64,000 bases of DNA from Macrotrachela quadricornifera (Eukaryota > Rotifera > Eurotatoria > Philodinida > Philodinidae), in contig JAJEKB010021013.1 of the NCBI GenBank assembly GCA_022393335.1, positions 349,522 to 413,521 on the forward strand, written 5' to 3'. The position numbers were made by a program, and so were the translations under genes. This document shows, piece after piece, positions 23,424 to 34,324 of this stretch. The first letter of the stretch is position 1. Each line of letters opens with the position of its first letter. The notes below the pieces were generated by a model. The model did no database searches and was not told the origin of the DNA. It saw only the letters and a program-made list of their open reading frames with translations.

Positions 23424-24911
23424 CCCATGGGTTAAAAATTTGAAGGAAACGTACTGCGAAACGCGTTTCAAAATCTAAAAATGCGTTCCACATCATTTTT
23501 GCGTGAAAGAAACGCGTTTCTCTGCGTTCTTTATTTGAACGTAACGCGTTTCACAGCCTTCGCGTTTGAAAACGACGCAAAACGCGTATTTTTTCCAACG
23601 CGTTTCGCGACATTTCCGATACAAAATGCTTCGGAACGAGTTTCATTCAGAGGAAATGCGTTTCGCAACCTGAAATTTTGGCAACGACGCGAAACGTATC
23701 TTCTTTTTGAGTGTGTTCTGACGTACTTCAAGAAAGAAATACGTTTCGCAACATTAATTTTCGAAACAATGAGAAATCGATCCTTTCAGAAACACGTTTA
23801 ACAGCGTTTCATGTGTAATAGGTATCTGAGTTTGGAAGGAAGACGAGTTTCGCAACGTTCATACAAGAGCTGATGTGAAACGCTGTGTCAAAACATGCGT
23901 GTTGCAAACTTTTTCTATAATTAGCGTCACAAAAGACGTTTCGTAAGGCTATTTGTAAAAAAAACGCGTTTTGTAGAGTTTTTTTCGCAAAAGAATCTAT
24001 CGCAATGCTAAATTAAGACTGTATTTGAGTCAAGATTTTGGTCATTTTAAAGACAATTCTTTTCATAAGGTAGTTTGTATGTTAATGAAGTTTCCATTAA
24101 TATATGATAGGGGAAAAGAACTTTCTAAATCATCAGCAAGTTATAGTATCTGACGCATTTTCTCATACGAACCATTCTATTCAAATAGTTTGCTTTTTCT
24201 CGCAAATAAGCGATGTCATTGGAGTTCATGAATGATAAATATACAATCAATTAAGTGCAATTGACTGTCAATATGAGTTAGGTTTAATAAGAAAGATCAT
24301 TTTCTTCTGTCTATTAATATAGTTATATCAAGTTAAAATCAACGATCCAATAAGAAGTTTTCATTGATCTCGATACAGTATCAAAAAACGCTTGGCGTAA
24401 GTCAGTATGACAATTCTTAATGTTTGGAATAAGAATGGAATGGATGGCTCAAATATTCGACAGTTCTAGTGCAGTGGATATTTGCATGACTATAAATCAG
24501 TTGTTCTCGTGTTCGAATCCTCTTCTCAGCTTAATCGAAATCGTCTCTCACCTCTTGGATAATTTAACTGTCGTAAGAGTCAACGCAAGACAGGATACAA
24601 ATAGGATCGTCAGGATGATTTCTGATGAGAGGGTGACCATATTTTATTTTTTTTAGTTTTTTAGAAGTTCTTTAAAAATGCGTTTCGCAGTTGCTCAATG
24701 AACGCTGCGAAACGCGTTAATGCTGGCCGGTTTAACGCGTTTCGCGTTACATTATTCAAACAATGCGAAACGTTGTTGGAGAAACGTCGTTTCCCAAGGT
24801 TCATTTTAGCAGTTGTAGAACGCGTTAAACCGGCCAGCATTAACGCGTTTCGCAGTGCTGGTGAAATGCGTTTCGGAAACGCGTTTTTTTCGCAGAAAAT
24901 TTACCCATGGG
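23424..24911. mobile_element. Unclassified element packed with ACGCGT/GCGAAACGCGTTTCGC palindromes
   Basis: TA-flanked ends CCCATGGGTTAAAAATTTG (23424) and, inverted, CCCATGGGTAAATTTTCTG (24911) delimit about 1.49 kb. Two blocks, 23450-24000 and 24670-24900, contain dozens of copies of AACGCGTTTCGCA-like words in both orientations, in striking contrast to the AT-rich surroundings. A perfect 31-bp inverted pair lies at 24711-24741 and 24819-24849. The central 24000-24660 lacks the motif. There is no transposase. The ends suggest a DNA transposon derivative; the superfamily is unknown. Confidence 0.6.
24460..24535 (+). other. tRNA-like segment with pol III A and B boxes (pseudo-tRNA or SINE head)
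   Basis: An A-box-like TAGTGCAGTGG starts at 24467 and a B-box GTTCGAATCC starts at 24511, 44 bases apart as in a tRNA gene. The D stem (GTGC/GCAT) and an anticodon-like stem (TGACT/AGTTG) can form, but the T stem and acceptor stem do not pair. It is therefore not a working tRNA; a tRNA-derived SINE or pseudogene fits better. Confidence 0.35.
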
Positions 24912-24987
24912 TACTAATTATCTACATAGTTAGGAAGTCCTATCACATAATTGCTTAATTATTTAAAACACTAAAAATAAATTTATT

Positions 24988-25848
24988 TTACTCACGACAA
25001 ATATTCAAATCAGGGAATAGTTTTTTGAAAAAAATGTTTTCTTGATTCGACAATTTGTTTAAATAACAGATGTTTTTAAATGATTTTTCTCTTAATTGTT
25101 TGACAAATCGTTGAAATATTTTTGGATCATAATCAATAAAAATATTACTTCCATTATCAAATTTTGTAATGTTCGACGATTTAACAATGTTACTCAAAGT
25201 AGAATTAGATATTTGATCAAATGTTTTACGTTGATTTGTAATTATTTGACCACCAACATTAAAAGTAATAATATTATTTTCTAATGGTGAGATTTGATTA
25301 AAATTTAATTTTTTAAGCATCTTTTTGAATGGTTCAATAAGTGAAGGTTGAGAAGGAGGATAAAATTTAATTATATTATTTTCATCTGATATTTGTAATT
25401 GATCAAGTAAATGACGAAAAAGAATTGGATTAAAATCTAAAAATATATTTCCTTTTTTATCTACTCGTAAGGTTTGTTCCCAATCACCATTAAACATTAT
25501 CGAAAGAATTAATTTTGGAGAACGAGTAAGTGTTTCACGAGTTGTTATCATTATTTCACCACCAACATTAAGTTGAATAACATCTGTATTTTTAATACAT
25601 TCTTCCAAATCACCTTGACTTAAAAGTCGATCTTTATCGCACTTCACACGACGTTGTGGTTTTACAACTGCAGTAGGATCTTCTTCGCGTATTGATTCAC
25701 TTCTTTTCGATTGAATAGTAATTATGGAAGCGTTGTTATAATTTACCCATATTATAACAAGCAATATCAACTAATTTATACAATCATATTTTAAATCTAC
25801 ATTCTTATCAAATAATTAAATACTTACTATACGTGGAAGAAACGACAT
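24988..25848 (-). CDS. Protein with two KCTD/T1-type BTB domains and an N-terminal hydrophobic segment
   Basis: Exon 1 is 25828-25848 (ATG, seven codons) and exon 2 is 24988-25770, joined over a 57-bp intron (GTAAGT...TTAG, phase 0), 267 residues. Residues about 72-145 contain VIQLNVGGEIMITTRETLTRSP..ILSIMFNG, then IFLDFNPILFRHLLDQL, a K-channel tetramerisation (T1/BTB) domain as in KCTD proteins. A second, weaker copy follows (IITFNVGGQIITNQRKTFDQ, IFIDYDPKIFQRFVKQL). KCTD proteins usually oligomerise and act as cullin-3 adaptors in the cytosol. Here splicing gives MSFLPRILILLVIIWV at the N-terminus, which looks like a signal peptide or anchor and is unusual. If translation instead starts later in exon 2, that feature disappears. 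Minus-strand AATAAA directly follows the stop. Confidence 0.75.
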
Positions 25849-26072
25849 ATTTATGTTTTTTTCAGAAAGGCAATATGCTATAGTTTCTTTTATTAGTTTT
25901 TATAAAAGAAGAGACATGTGTTATCTCTTTTCTGTCTTACTGAAGACTGTTATTGATGTCATACATTATCCTTAAATATTATGACAAGGAAGTAAACAAG
26001 GGATTAGTAAGAGAAAAAAACAAGAAAAAGAATCTTTATACTTCTTTTCCCAAATAATATTGTTGTTACCAC
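25849..26072. other. Short upstream spacer of the KCTD-like gene
   Basis: AT-rich, with no recognisable element. The hAT target duplication GTTACCAC lies at 26065-26072. Confidence 0.4.
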
Positions 26073-29000
26073 CAGGGTTGCCAGATCGAAATCTTTGAAA
26101 TCGGAATTTTTTTGCTGGAATTCGGAAAAATTCGGACAAAATATCTGGTTAATTCGGAAAAATTTCTGAAAGTCATTTTTAAGCTTTTTGATGCTTAAGC
26201 GAATTTTTTCTGACATAAAAGTCTTCTACATTTGGTTATTCTTTCTGTAGATATATTTCATCAATGTTAAAATCAATGTATTAATTATAACACAATTAGG
26301 AAACATCATTTTCAATAAGAGACTGTTAATAGAAGAAAAACAATTCAAAATACATTACCTATACATATGTATATATACAATTCAAAACGGTGATGCAAAA
26401 ACACTAAAGTTCATTTATCAAAACGTTTCTTTCTGACAAATTTTTCATTTGAAGCTATTTTTGTCAATATTTCTCCCTGAGTTAAAATAAATTCATAAAA
26501 ATTTGAACAATGAATATCCGAATTCATTCTGATTTGTAGTTCAGCTTCAACTAATTCTATATCCATTCGATTGCGATAATTAGACTATAGATGATTCATT
26601 TGACTAAAAATTGATTCAACATAGGAGTTGCTACATGGAATAGAAAATACATAAGCAACAACTAATTTCATATATGGTGCTGCATTTGGTTTAATATTTA
26701 ATAAATAAGACCATAACTGATCAGATCGAATGCATTCATTTGCTTTTGTACTTGTACTATTACTTAATGTACCATTAGTATGATCATCATTAACATCACA
26801 TGGAATTTCATCATTATTACTTGTTGATTTTAAATGATAAATATTTTTACCTGAAATGTATAATTTTATTTGTTCACTTAGTTTCACATTTTTATTTTTC
26901 ATTTCATTATAGATAAATTTTATTTCACAATATTCATTATAGAGTTCGTCTCTATCTAAACCATCTATTTTTAATAAATTAATTACATCCATTAAATAAT
27001 CCCATTTAAGAAAATCATTTGATTCACAATCAAAAACTGATAATCTTCTAAAAAATTCTCGATCATGATCAAAATAAGAATTAATAGATTCAATAAATGA
27101 TTGAAATGATTCTTTCAATTGTTTTCCTTTTTCTTCATCGAGCTGTATTAAATGATTTAATATTAAATGTGTTTTATTTCCAAAATATTTATCATTTAAT
27201 CGTTGTTCTAGTTTTTTAATCAAATTTGTAATAATACCAAAAAGATCAACGACAGCAGTAGAAACACGTTGAAGTTTTAATTCAGCTCGTTGAACATCAA
27301 CTAATACATTTTCTAAGAATAGAAAAACACAAACCAATATCGTCTTCAAAAAAACTCTTCAAAAGTCGAAGATTTTCAACAGTTCTATTTGGTTTTGTTC
27401 TTGACGGTATTTCTTGATTTGAAAAATAATTTTTTATTGGATCATAATTTTCGATTAAACGTTGAATTGAAGGTAACAAACTTAACCATCTTACAGTAAT
27501 ATGTTCCAACAAAACCTGAAAGATAATAATGAAGAATGTATATAGATTTATTTACTATTCATTTTAATCTATATTTGAGAAATAACCTACACGATATTCC
27601 ATTTGAACAAAATCAAAATATGATTTTAATTCTTCAACACGTTTTGCTGAATTTGAAAAAAAAGAATATATTTTAGATAGAACCGATTCAACATCAATTA
27701 ATAAATCATCATGTGCATGTTTTACTGCATTATGCAGAACATGCGCATAACAATTTTCTATAATACAAAAAAAAATAATGATATAGATAAAATTTCAAAA
27801 AGATAAAAATATGCCAACAATAAACATATTAATATACCTTTTACTAAACATGGACAAAGATCTTTAAATAATTTATACACCGAATGATGTTCACCAAAAT
27901 TTACATTAGCATAATCTGCACCAATACTTGTTAAATTTCGAATATCTAATTGATAATTTTCCATCACTTTTATAATATTATTAAAAACATCATTTGCTGA
28001 TTCACGCGGATCATCAACAAATTGAAGAACACCTGTATGAAAAAAAAATATTAACTTCGAATTATGAAATACTTCTTTACCTTTTTCAACTCCAATATCA
28101 GTAAAATACTGAACAGCAAATGGATATGTTTTTATATTGCCTTTATTGGAGGCATCGAATGATATTGAATAAAATCGAGATTGTAAAATTTCATCGACTA
28201 ATTTGGATGTGAAATAAGGGGCAAGTACATTACAGGCAACAGCTCTGGATTTTGTTCTTGCACATGCTAAATTTTTAGCAGTGCTGGAACATGATGCAAA
28301 TAAATCTTTTATTAAATTTATCGCACACTGTTGACAAATATAGCTATGTGCATGCTTTACTCCATGATAAACAAATGTACCCTCCATAGTTGAAATTTTT
28401 TGTGTTTCACCAAATGTAGTATGTGTTATTAATATATTATTTCCAAATGTTTTCATATTTGTTGTATGAATTTCACTATTCATATGCTTTCTTAAAGCTG
28501 ATTTTCCTTCATGAATGCTAAAATTTCTTAAGCAAGCTTTACAACGAGCTTGTTTACAATTATTTTTCACTGCCTGTAACCAAGATGAATATTCTTTATC
28601 TAATATCCAATCCTTTTTGAAAACATGTTTCTGTTTTCTTTTTTTGGATTTTGAAATTGTTGTTGGTTGAATAGATGTTGCTGGGAAAATATATTCTTCG
28701 TCTTCTTCGCTCACAATCATACTAATAGACGAATCATCTGATTTTTCATCCATAATAACTTTCAGTTTATTCTGAAATATAGCTATTAAAATGTAAAACG
28801 ACATATTTATTTACATTTAGATTAAGGTTTTTAGAGATATTATTTATTTATATCACTTCTTTGAAAACTAAACATTGATTGAAACTATTCTAATAAATCT
28901 TAGACGAGATGAGATTTCAAAAAAAAAAATTATATTAAATCTTCTCTTCTCTCCCTTCTCTTCTTATTTGTAAGAATACAATAGATTATTCAATGATTAT

Positions 29001-29206
29001 AAGAAAATAAAGATGGCGCCCTATGAAATCTATCAAAATATATATGAAGAATTGTAATTGAAAGAAAATTTAAAAGAAAATACTACGATTCGGAAAAAAT
29101 CGGAAAAAATCCAAGGATTCGGATAAATTCGGACAGTCGGAAAGCAGTCTGAAAAACTTAGAAAAGTCTGAAAATTCAGACTAACTCGGACAATCTGGCA
29201 ACCCTG
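26073..29206 (-). mobile_element. Full-length 3.13-kb hAT transposon with 8-bp target duplication
   Basis: Terminal inverted repeats CAGGGTTGCCAGAT (26073) and ATCTGGCAACCCTG (ending 29206) are perfect over 14 bp. They are flanked by identical GTTACCAC at 26065-26072 and 29207-29214. Subterminal regions at both ends are rich in TTCGGA/ATTCGGAAAAA words. The element holds one transposase gene on the minus strand. Identical target duplications and a nearly intact gene point to a fairly recent insertion. Confidence 0.93.
26411..28804 (-). pseudogene. BED-finger hAT transposase, nearly intact (one frameshift, one nonsense)
   Basis: Exons 27838-28804, 27591-27757 and from 27515 down are joined by 80- and 75-bp GT-AG introns in matching phase. 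The N-terminus holds a BED-type zinc finger (C-x2-C..H-x4-H: CKACLRNFSIHEGKSALRKHMNSEIH). The middle has the RNase H-like core (FYSISFDASNKGN with the first Asp, GADYANVNFG, NCYAHVLHNA). The C-terminus has the hATC block (PCSNSYVESIFSQMN..RNRMDIELVEAELQI). The frame slips by one near 27325, and TAG at 26585-26587 replaces what should be a Trp codon, after which the frame runs on to TGA at 26411-26413. ATG could be 28804 or, after a TTTCAG, 28753. With two lesions it is unlikely to be active, but it could be a sequencing-error case. Confidence 0.85.
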
Positions 29207-30690
29207 GTTACCACGGCAAAGTGTATTATTGTTTCAGAAATATTTTATTTGCGCCCATTTTGTCTTTTATGCATATAACGTTTCCAAACCAGATAATATC
29301 GATGCACAGAAAGAGAAAGAAAATTTTGTATCTCTACAGATATTTATATGTACATTTAATAAAATCTGAAGATGAATAAAGCTATACGAAAAATGAAATA
29401 AATAAATTAGAAGAAAACACGTATTCATTATAAACAAATAATATAGTTATTTCTATAACAAATAACGCTCATCCTATAGATTTGCTGACCATTTTCTGGA
29501 AGAAATTTAGTATAATTGTCATAGAAATTAATTTCGATTTTGATTAATTATATCTCATAGTTTTTTTGATCACATGAAAGCTAGGAAACTAACATTCACT
29601 CTTTATTGATGATCGTTTTATAGAAATATTCCCATCTGTGATTCATATATAAATAATAATCGTTATTTTAACTCATTTCTTCATGAAATAAACCTTGCTT
29701 ATTGTATTCACGTTAACCTTTTGGGGTCCAGTAGGATATATATTTCCCACCTGAAGAATTTTCAAATCTTCCAATTTTTGAGAATCTTGAAGATATGTTT
29801 TCAATTAATATTGAAAACTGTTGAAGATCCGTACAAAACTACATGAATGATAGAATGTATAGAAAACACAAAGAACACACCGTGCCATGTTTTTTCAGCC
29901 TCCCAAAAAAGCCAATTTTCGTCAGAAATTTTGAAACTAAGATAAATACTTAGGAAGATAACCTGTCCTTGGATCTCCCAGATATGGTCTGATTTTTTAA
30001 TCAAAGCCTCCTTTTTGGCTAAAAATTTTGATGATTTCTTTAATCGACTGCTTGAAAAACATGCTTATTTTCAAAAAAACAAAAAATCTTTTCCGTGTTT
30101 TCTTGGTTTATGATCTTTTGATCTTGTGATCAAGATCTCTCTGTTCAAGCTCATTCAGTATATTTAGTTGTGTTTTTTTGTTGAAAAAAGCATGTGAAGA
30201 TATACGGAACTGCAGTTTCTTGTTTAAATTAAGCTTTATTTTTATTATGTATATAAACATTTTATGTAGTTAGACATTCATTTTTGGCATAGTTTTTGGG
30301 TCGTGAAACTTGTGATCCATTTTCTCCATTAAAAGAGTGAGAAATCGAAAAAAGGATTTTGCGATGCCTCACATCTCGACGTGCTCTTTCTAACAAAAAG
30401 AAAAACAAAACCTATGACGCGAGCCTGAACCGAGAAATATTGACCACATAGTGGCTATTTTTGACTCATGTTTGCAAATATCTTGCTCAATTGCCATAGT
30501 ATAGAGGTGAAAATTTTATCGTAGACTTCTCACTACAGCTCCAATGCATCCCCAGAAAGTATGCATAATATTCAGTATACAAAGTACATGAAACTATAGT
30601 ATATTTTTTTCTTACATTACTCTGTTGTAATTACATAAGAGATGGTGATGTTAAAGTTTTTCCAAAACTTATTAACAAGTAACGCTCGTC
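29207..30690. other. AT-rich spacer, nothing supported
   Basis: No convincing frame. The minus frame at 29801-30004 lacks any domain. GGTCCAGTAGGATAT near 29725 vaguely recalls the end of the 147-bp MITE but lacks a partner. Confidence 0.4.
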
Positions 30691-30691
30691 T

Positions 30692-32560
30692 GAAGACTCG
30701 CTCAGCTCTTTCTCGTAGAAATCGTGTTTTGTAAATTATCGTCAAGCTATTCATTTATAAAATTTTAAAAGATCGAAGTCAGATTCAAGTTCCTGGACAT
30801 TAACGTCCATTGACCAAATTTCATAAAAAACAAATGCTTTTTGTTAAAAATTTGTTGTTTGTTTAAAAAATTGATCGTCAAAAAATTTTTATGCAACTGA
30901 CTTCAGATTTGAATTTCTCGTCCTTGATTACCGTTCGGTCAACCCTTATAAAAAAATTTTTTTTTGTAAAAAAAGTGATCCTTTGTGTAAAAAAATGAAT
31001 CTGAAAAAAATTTCGAAAAAACGACCACCAGATTCGAGTTCCTCGACCCCGACTACCCTTCGGTCAACCCTTATAAGAAAATTTATTTTTGTAAAAAAAG
31101 TGATCCTTTGTGTAAAAAAATGAATCCGAAAAAAATTTCGAAAAACTAACTTCAGATTCGGATTCCTCGACCCCGATTTCCCTTCGGTCAACCCTTATAA
31201 AAAAATTTTTTTTGTAAAAAAAGTGATCCTTTGTCTAAAAAAATTTCGAAAAAACTACCACCAGATTCGGATTCCTCGACCCCGATTACCCTTCGGTCAA
31301 CCCTTATAAAAAAAATTTATTTTGTAAAAAAAGTGATCCTTTGTGTAAAAAAATGAATCTGAAAAAAATTTCGAAAAAACTACCACCAGATTCAAGTTCC
31401 TCAACCCGATTACCCTTCGGTCAACCCTTATAAAAAAAATTTTTTTTGTAAAAAAAGTGATCCTTTGTCTAAAAAAATGAATCCGAAAAAAATTTCGAAA
31501 AACTAACTTCAGATTCGGATTCCTCGACCCCGATTTCCCTTCGGTCAACCCTTATAAAAAAATTTTTTTTTGCAAAAAAAATGGTCCTTTGTCTAAAAAA
31601 AATGATTCTCAAAAAAAGTTTAAAAAACTAACATCAGATTCGAAGTCTCCGCATGGAAATACCCCTGGAAATGTCTTTTCGGAAAAATCGATTTTCGATG
31701 TTTTTTTGACCCTGCGGACATACAAGCAAGCAATCAATCAATCAAACAAACAATTTATATTTCTAAGACTCTTCTCTACGAGAAAGAGAATAATTCTCCT
31801 TCTAAAAATGTATCAATCAACAAAATAGAAGATATAAATCATTTTTCGAAAAAAATGTTGCACTGCTTACAAAAGATGGACGAAGATTGATGGAAAGTTT
31901 GGTATTGTCAGAAAAGGTCGAATGACCTAACGTTAGTAATTTTTGCTTTTATTCTATCCAACTGCCGATTTTTTTCTAGTAATGATGATAAATTTCAAAC
32001 AATATTATCGTCAAGCAATTGTGAGAAATAAAACAAATCTAAACGAAATTATTCGTGAAGTATGGGCGATTTGTAAGCATAAAATAAATAAAAAAAGAAT
32101 GATGCTATTAAAAAAGAAACATTTTATTGAAGGCCTCGACGAACGGAGATCCACATTATGAATGGTGCTCACTAAGCTACTGTGCATATTCAAAAGTACT
32201 AGAAATAGGTAACACAGAAATAAATGTCCTTTTGATATTTATTTTCTCTTTCGCGTAGAGAAGAGTTCAGTAAACATAAATTGTCTGATTGGTTGTGTGT
32301 TCGCACCTCATTGATTCATCGAAAAATTCGGTGAAGAGATAAAAGGAATTTTTTTTAATAAGGATTGACTGAAGGGTAATTGGGATCGGGGAACTCGAAT
32401 TTGGCGTTAGTTTTTTTTAAATGTTGTTTTGAGATCCATTTTTTTTATACAAAGGACCATTTTTTACAAAAAACGTTTTTTTCTTTGATTGTATAAATGA
32501 ACAGTTTGGTAATAATTCAGAAACACAATTTCTACGAGAAAGAGTTGAGTGAGTCTTGAG
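30692..32560. repeat. Foldback-like element with inverted flanks around a 124-bp tandem array
   Basis: The left flank (GAAGACTCGCTCAGCTCTTT from about 30692, followed by CTCGTAGAAAT) recurs inverted at the right flank (AAAGAGTTGAGTGAGTCTTGAG to about 32560). A single inverted copy of the internal tandem unit adjoins the right flank (32360-32480). The middle part 31660-32340 has no recognised gene; the frame at 31943-32161 is not assignable. Confidence 0.6.
30820..31660 (+). repeat. Tandem array, ~124-bp unit, six copies plus partials
   Basis: The anchor TTCGGTCAACCCTTAT occurs at about 30934, 31059, 31183, 31292, 31416 and 31540, giving spacings of 125, 124, 109, 124 and 124 bp. Each unit is a T/A-tract block, TGATCCTTTGT, then AGATTCGRRTTCCTCGACCC. 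Units 3 and 6 share GATTTCC while the others have GATTACC or GACTACC, so part of the array may have duplicated as a ~357-bp three-unit block. Reading frames across it are artefacts of the repeat. Confidence 0.85.
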
Positions 32561-33295
32561 ATTTTATTTTAGTTGACATGATATCATAAAAGATAGACGA
32601 TAAAATCAAATTATATTTCTCTATCTTTATTTTTTTGAAGTAAAAATAGATTAACACTCATATTATCAAGAATATATAATATAATTTTGATTAGATCGTC
32701 TAGAATTATAGGCTTCCTTTTTTTAATCAATCTCTATAATGTGTAAATCCTCTCTAATGAGGAAATACCCTAGAAAGCAATCTTAGGATATTTTTATAAT
32801 GATGAGAGCCTGATATTTAATTGTGTAGACAAGCAGATTTCTTATCATCATTTTCTCTAAATTAATTCCATATTATCTAACTCAATTAGTTGCTTCTTTT
32901 GGAAACGTTTATCGCTGCATCATCTAAGAAAGAAAAGCTTAGAGGAGAAAGAGGCAGAAAAAGAAGCAATCTCTTATTTTCTCTAACATACATATAAATA
33001 TACTGATTTTATCATCAAAAGAGTTCACATCAAAAACGTTCTCACATATTTAAGATTTCTTTCTAACTACATTCATGCGTAAAAGTTTCAATCAAGATAT
33101 TTTCAACAATGATATTCTAGTTCGAAAACTTTAATTTTGCTCTTCTTGACTTGATTAGTACTCAAAGAAACCTTCTTTAAAAAATTAATTAGATCAACTC
33201 TTGTTTAATCAGTCCATCTCTCAGTATTGTTCACCTTTAACCCTCAACTCTTTTGTAGATACATCATTTCATTTCCGTGCATCATTTTTCAGACA
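32561..33295. other. Upstream region of the plus-strand GPCR gene
   Basis: No gene. TTTTTCAG at about 33284-33292, directly before the ATG, looks like a splice acceptor, so a 5' UTR intron is likely. Confidence 0.4.
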
Positions 33296-34324
33296 ATGAC
33301 AAGTCCAAATAACGTTACCAATGATGATACGTCAACAGAATTCATGTTTGTTGCAATTTCAATTCCTTATTCACTTTTGTTTTGGCTTTTTCTTACAACC
33401 GACATTTTCTCTATCGTCTGTTATCTTTTTGTTCTCTATCATCTTCTCTTCGAACGAGTTCTACGTCGTGCTCTTCATAATCATGTTGTAATTGTTCTTC
33501 TCTGTGTTGGCCTTTTCTATCAACTAGTCGACATATCATTGGTTCTCTATTTTCTTCGATTCAATATTGCTTTACAAACAACAACTATTTTCTGCAACAT
33601 TTGGATGTTCATCGATTATGGTTTCTATGCCATGATAGCAATACTCGTAGCTTGGGCTTCGATCGAGAGACACATTCTTATTTTTCATGATCGATTAGTA
33701 TCAAATAGAAAGCGACATATTCTCATTCATTATATTCCTCTTAATACACTGGTTTTATATTGTTTCCTTTATTATTTAATGATCGTATTCTCTCCTTCAT
33801 GTGACAACACATTTGACTACACACTTCTCGTTTGTGGCGGTTTCCCCTGTGCTTTAAATAATCCAACACTTGCCACATGGGAGCTCGCCGCTCATGGGAT
33901 TGTGCCTACTCTAATCATTGGCTTATTCAGTCTTGCTCTTCTTTTACGCATTCTCTGGCAAAAACATCGCATTGGTCAATCAATTCGATGGCGAAAACAT
34001 CGAAAAATGGCAATTCAACTTTTATCCATCACTTTTCTTTTTCTTGTCTTTTATGTGCCTAACCTGTTTCTGATCTTAGCTCGAATATGTAATATATCGC
34101 TTAATATCAGCGCCGATTTTCAAGGAACGTTTGTATTTACCTGCTATTATTCAGTATTTCTTTTACCCGTTGTATGTGCTGGATCTTTGCCTGAATTGAA
34201 AAACAAAATCAAAGGTAAATTCAAATGGATCCAACGGCAAGAACGCAATGTCGCTCCTGAATCAATTACAATAAGACGTTTGAAAGGTGGCCGATCAACT
34301 GTGTTGGCCACTGCTGCTAAATGA
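33296..34324 (+). CDS. Rhodopsin-like (class A type) seven-transmembrane receptor
   Basis: The start is the ATG of MTSPNNVTNDDTS (33296); the frame opens further upstream only through a TTG. The 342-residue product has a short N-terminus with two N-glycosylation sequons (NVT near the start and one just upstream-like NNV), then seven hydrophobic segments. Landmarks are the TM3 end ASIERHILIFHD (an ERH version of the DRY motif), a Cys-bearing second extracellular loop (SCDNTFDYTLLVCGGFPC), a basic third loop (WQKHRIGQSIRWRKHRK), and TM7 FTCYYSVFLLPVVCAGS without a classic NPxxY. The tail is basic. It should couple an external ligand to G proteins at the plasma membrane; the ligand is unknown. 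Divergent single-exon class A receptors of this kind are, to my knowledge, expanded in bdelloids. AATAAA is at 34365-34370. Confidence 0.8.
   Translation: MTSPNNVTNDDTSTEFMFVAISIPYSLLFWLFLTTDIFSIVCYLFVLYHLLFERVLRRALHNHVVIVLLCVGLFYQLVDISLVLYFLRFNIALQTTTIFCNIWMFIDYGFYAMIAILVAWASIERHILIFHDRLVSNRKRHILIHYIPLNTLVLYCFLYYLMIVFSPSCDNTFDYTLLVCGGFPCALNNPTLATWELAAHGIVPTLIIGLFSLALLLRILWQKHRIGQSIRWRKHRKMAIQLLSITFLFLVFYVPNLFLILARICNISLNISADFQGTFVFTCYYSVFLLPVVCAGSLPELKNKIKGKFKWIQRQERNVAPESITIRRLKGGRSTVLATAAK

Noticed and set aside
23481..23801. ORFs on both strands within the palindrome-rich block
   Set aside because: Open frames arise from the repeated AACGCGTTTCGCA word and are mirror images on the two strands.
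24460..24535. Functional tRNA gene
   Set aside because: T stem and acceptor stem do not pair, although A and B boxes are correctly spaced.
24988..25770. KCTD-like gene starting at 25770
   Set aside because: That codon is TTG, preceded directly by an AG acceptor; an ATG exon 57 bp upstream joins in phase.
30946..31548. Two similar ~80-codon minus-strand ORFs
   Set aside because: They are the 124-bp tandem unit read through; similarity is due to the repeat, with poly-K/F composition.
33227..33295. GPCR start at 33227
   Set aside because: The codon is TTG and the extra residues precede a TTTTTCAG acceptor; the ATG at 33296 is the natural start.
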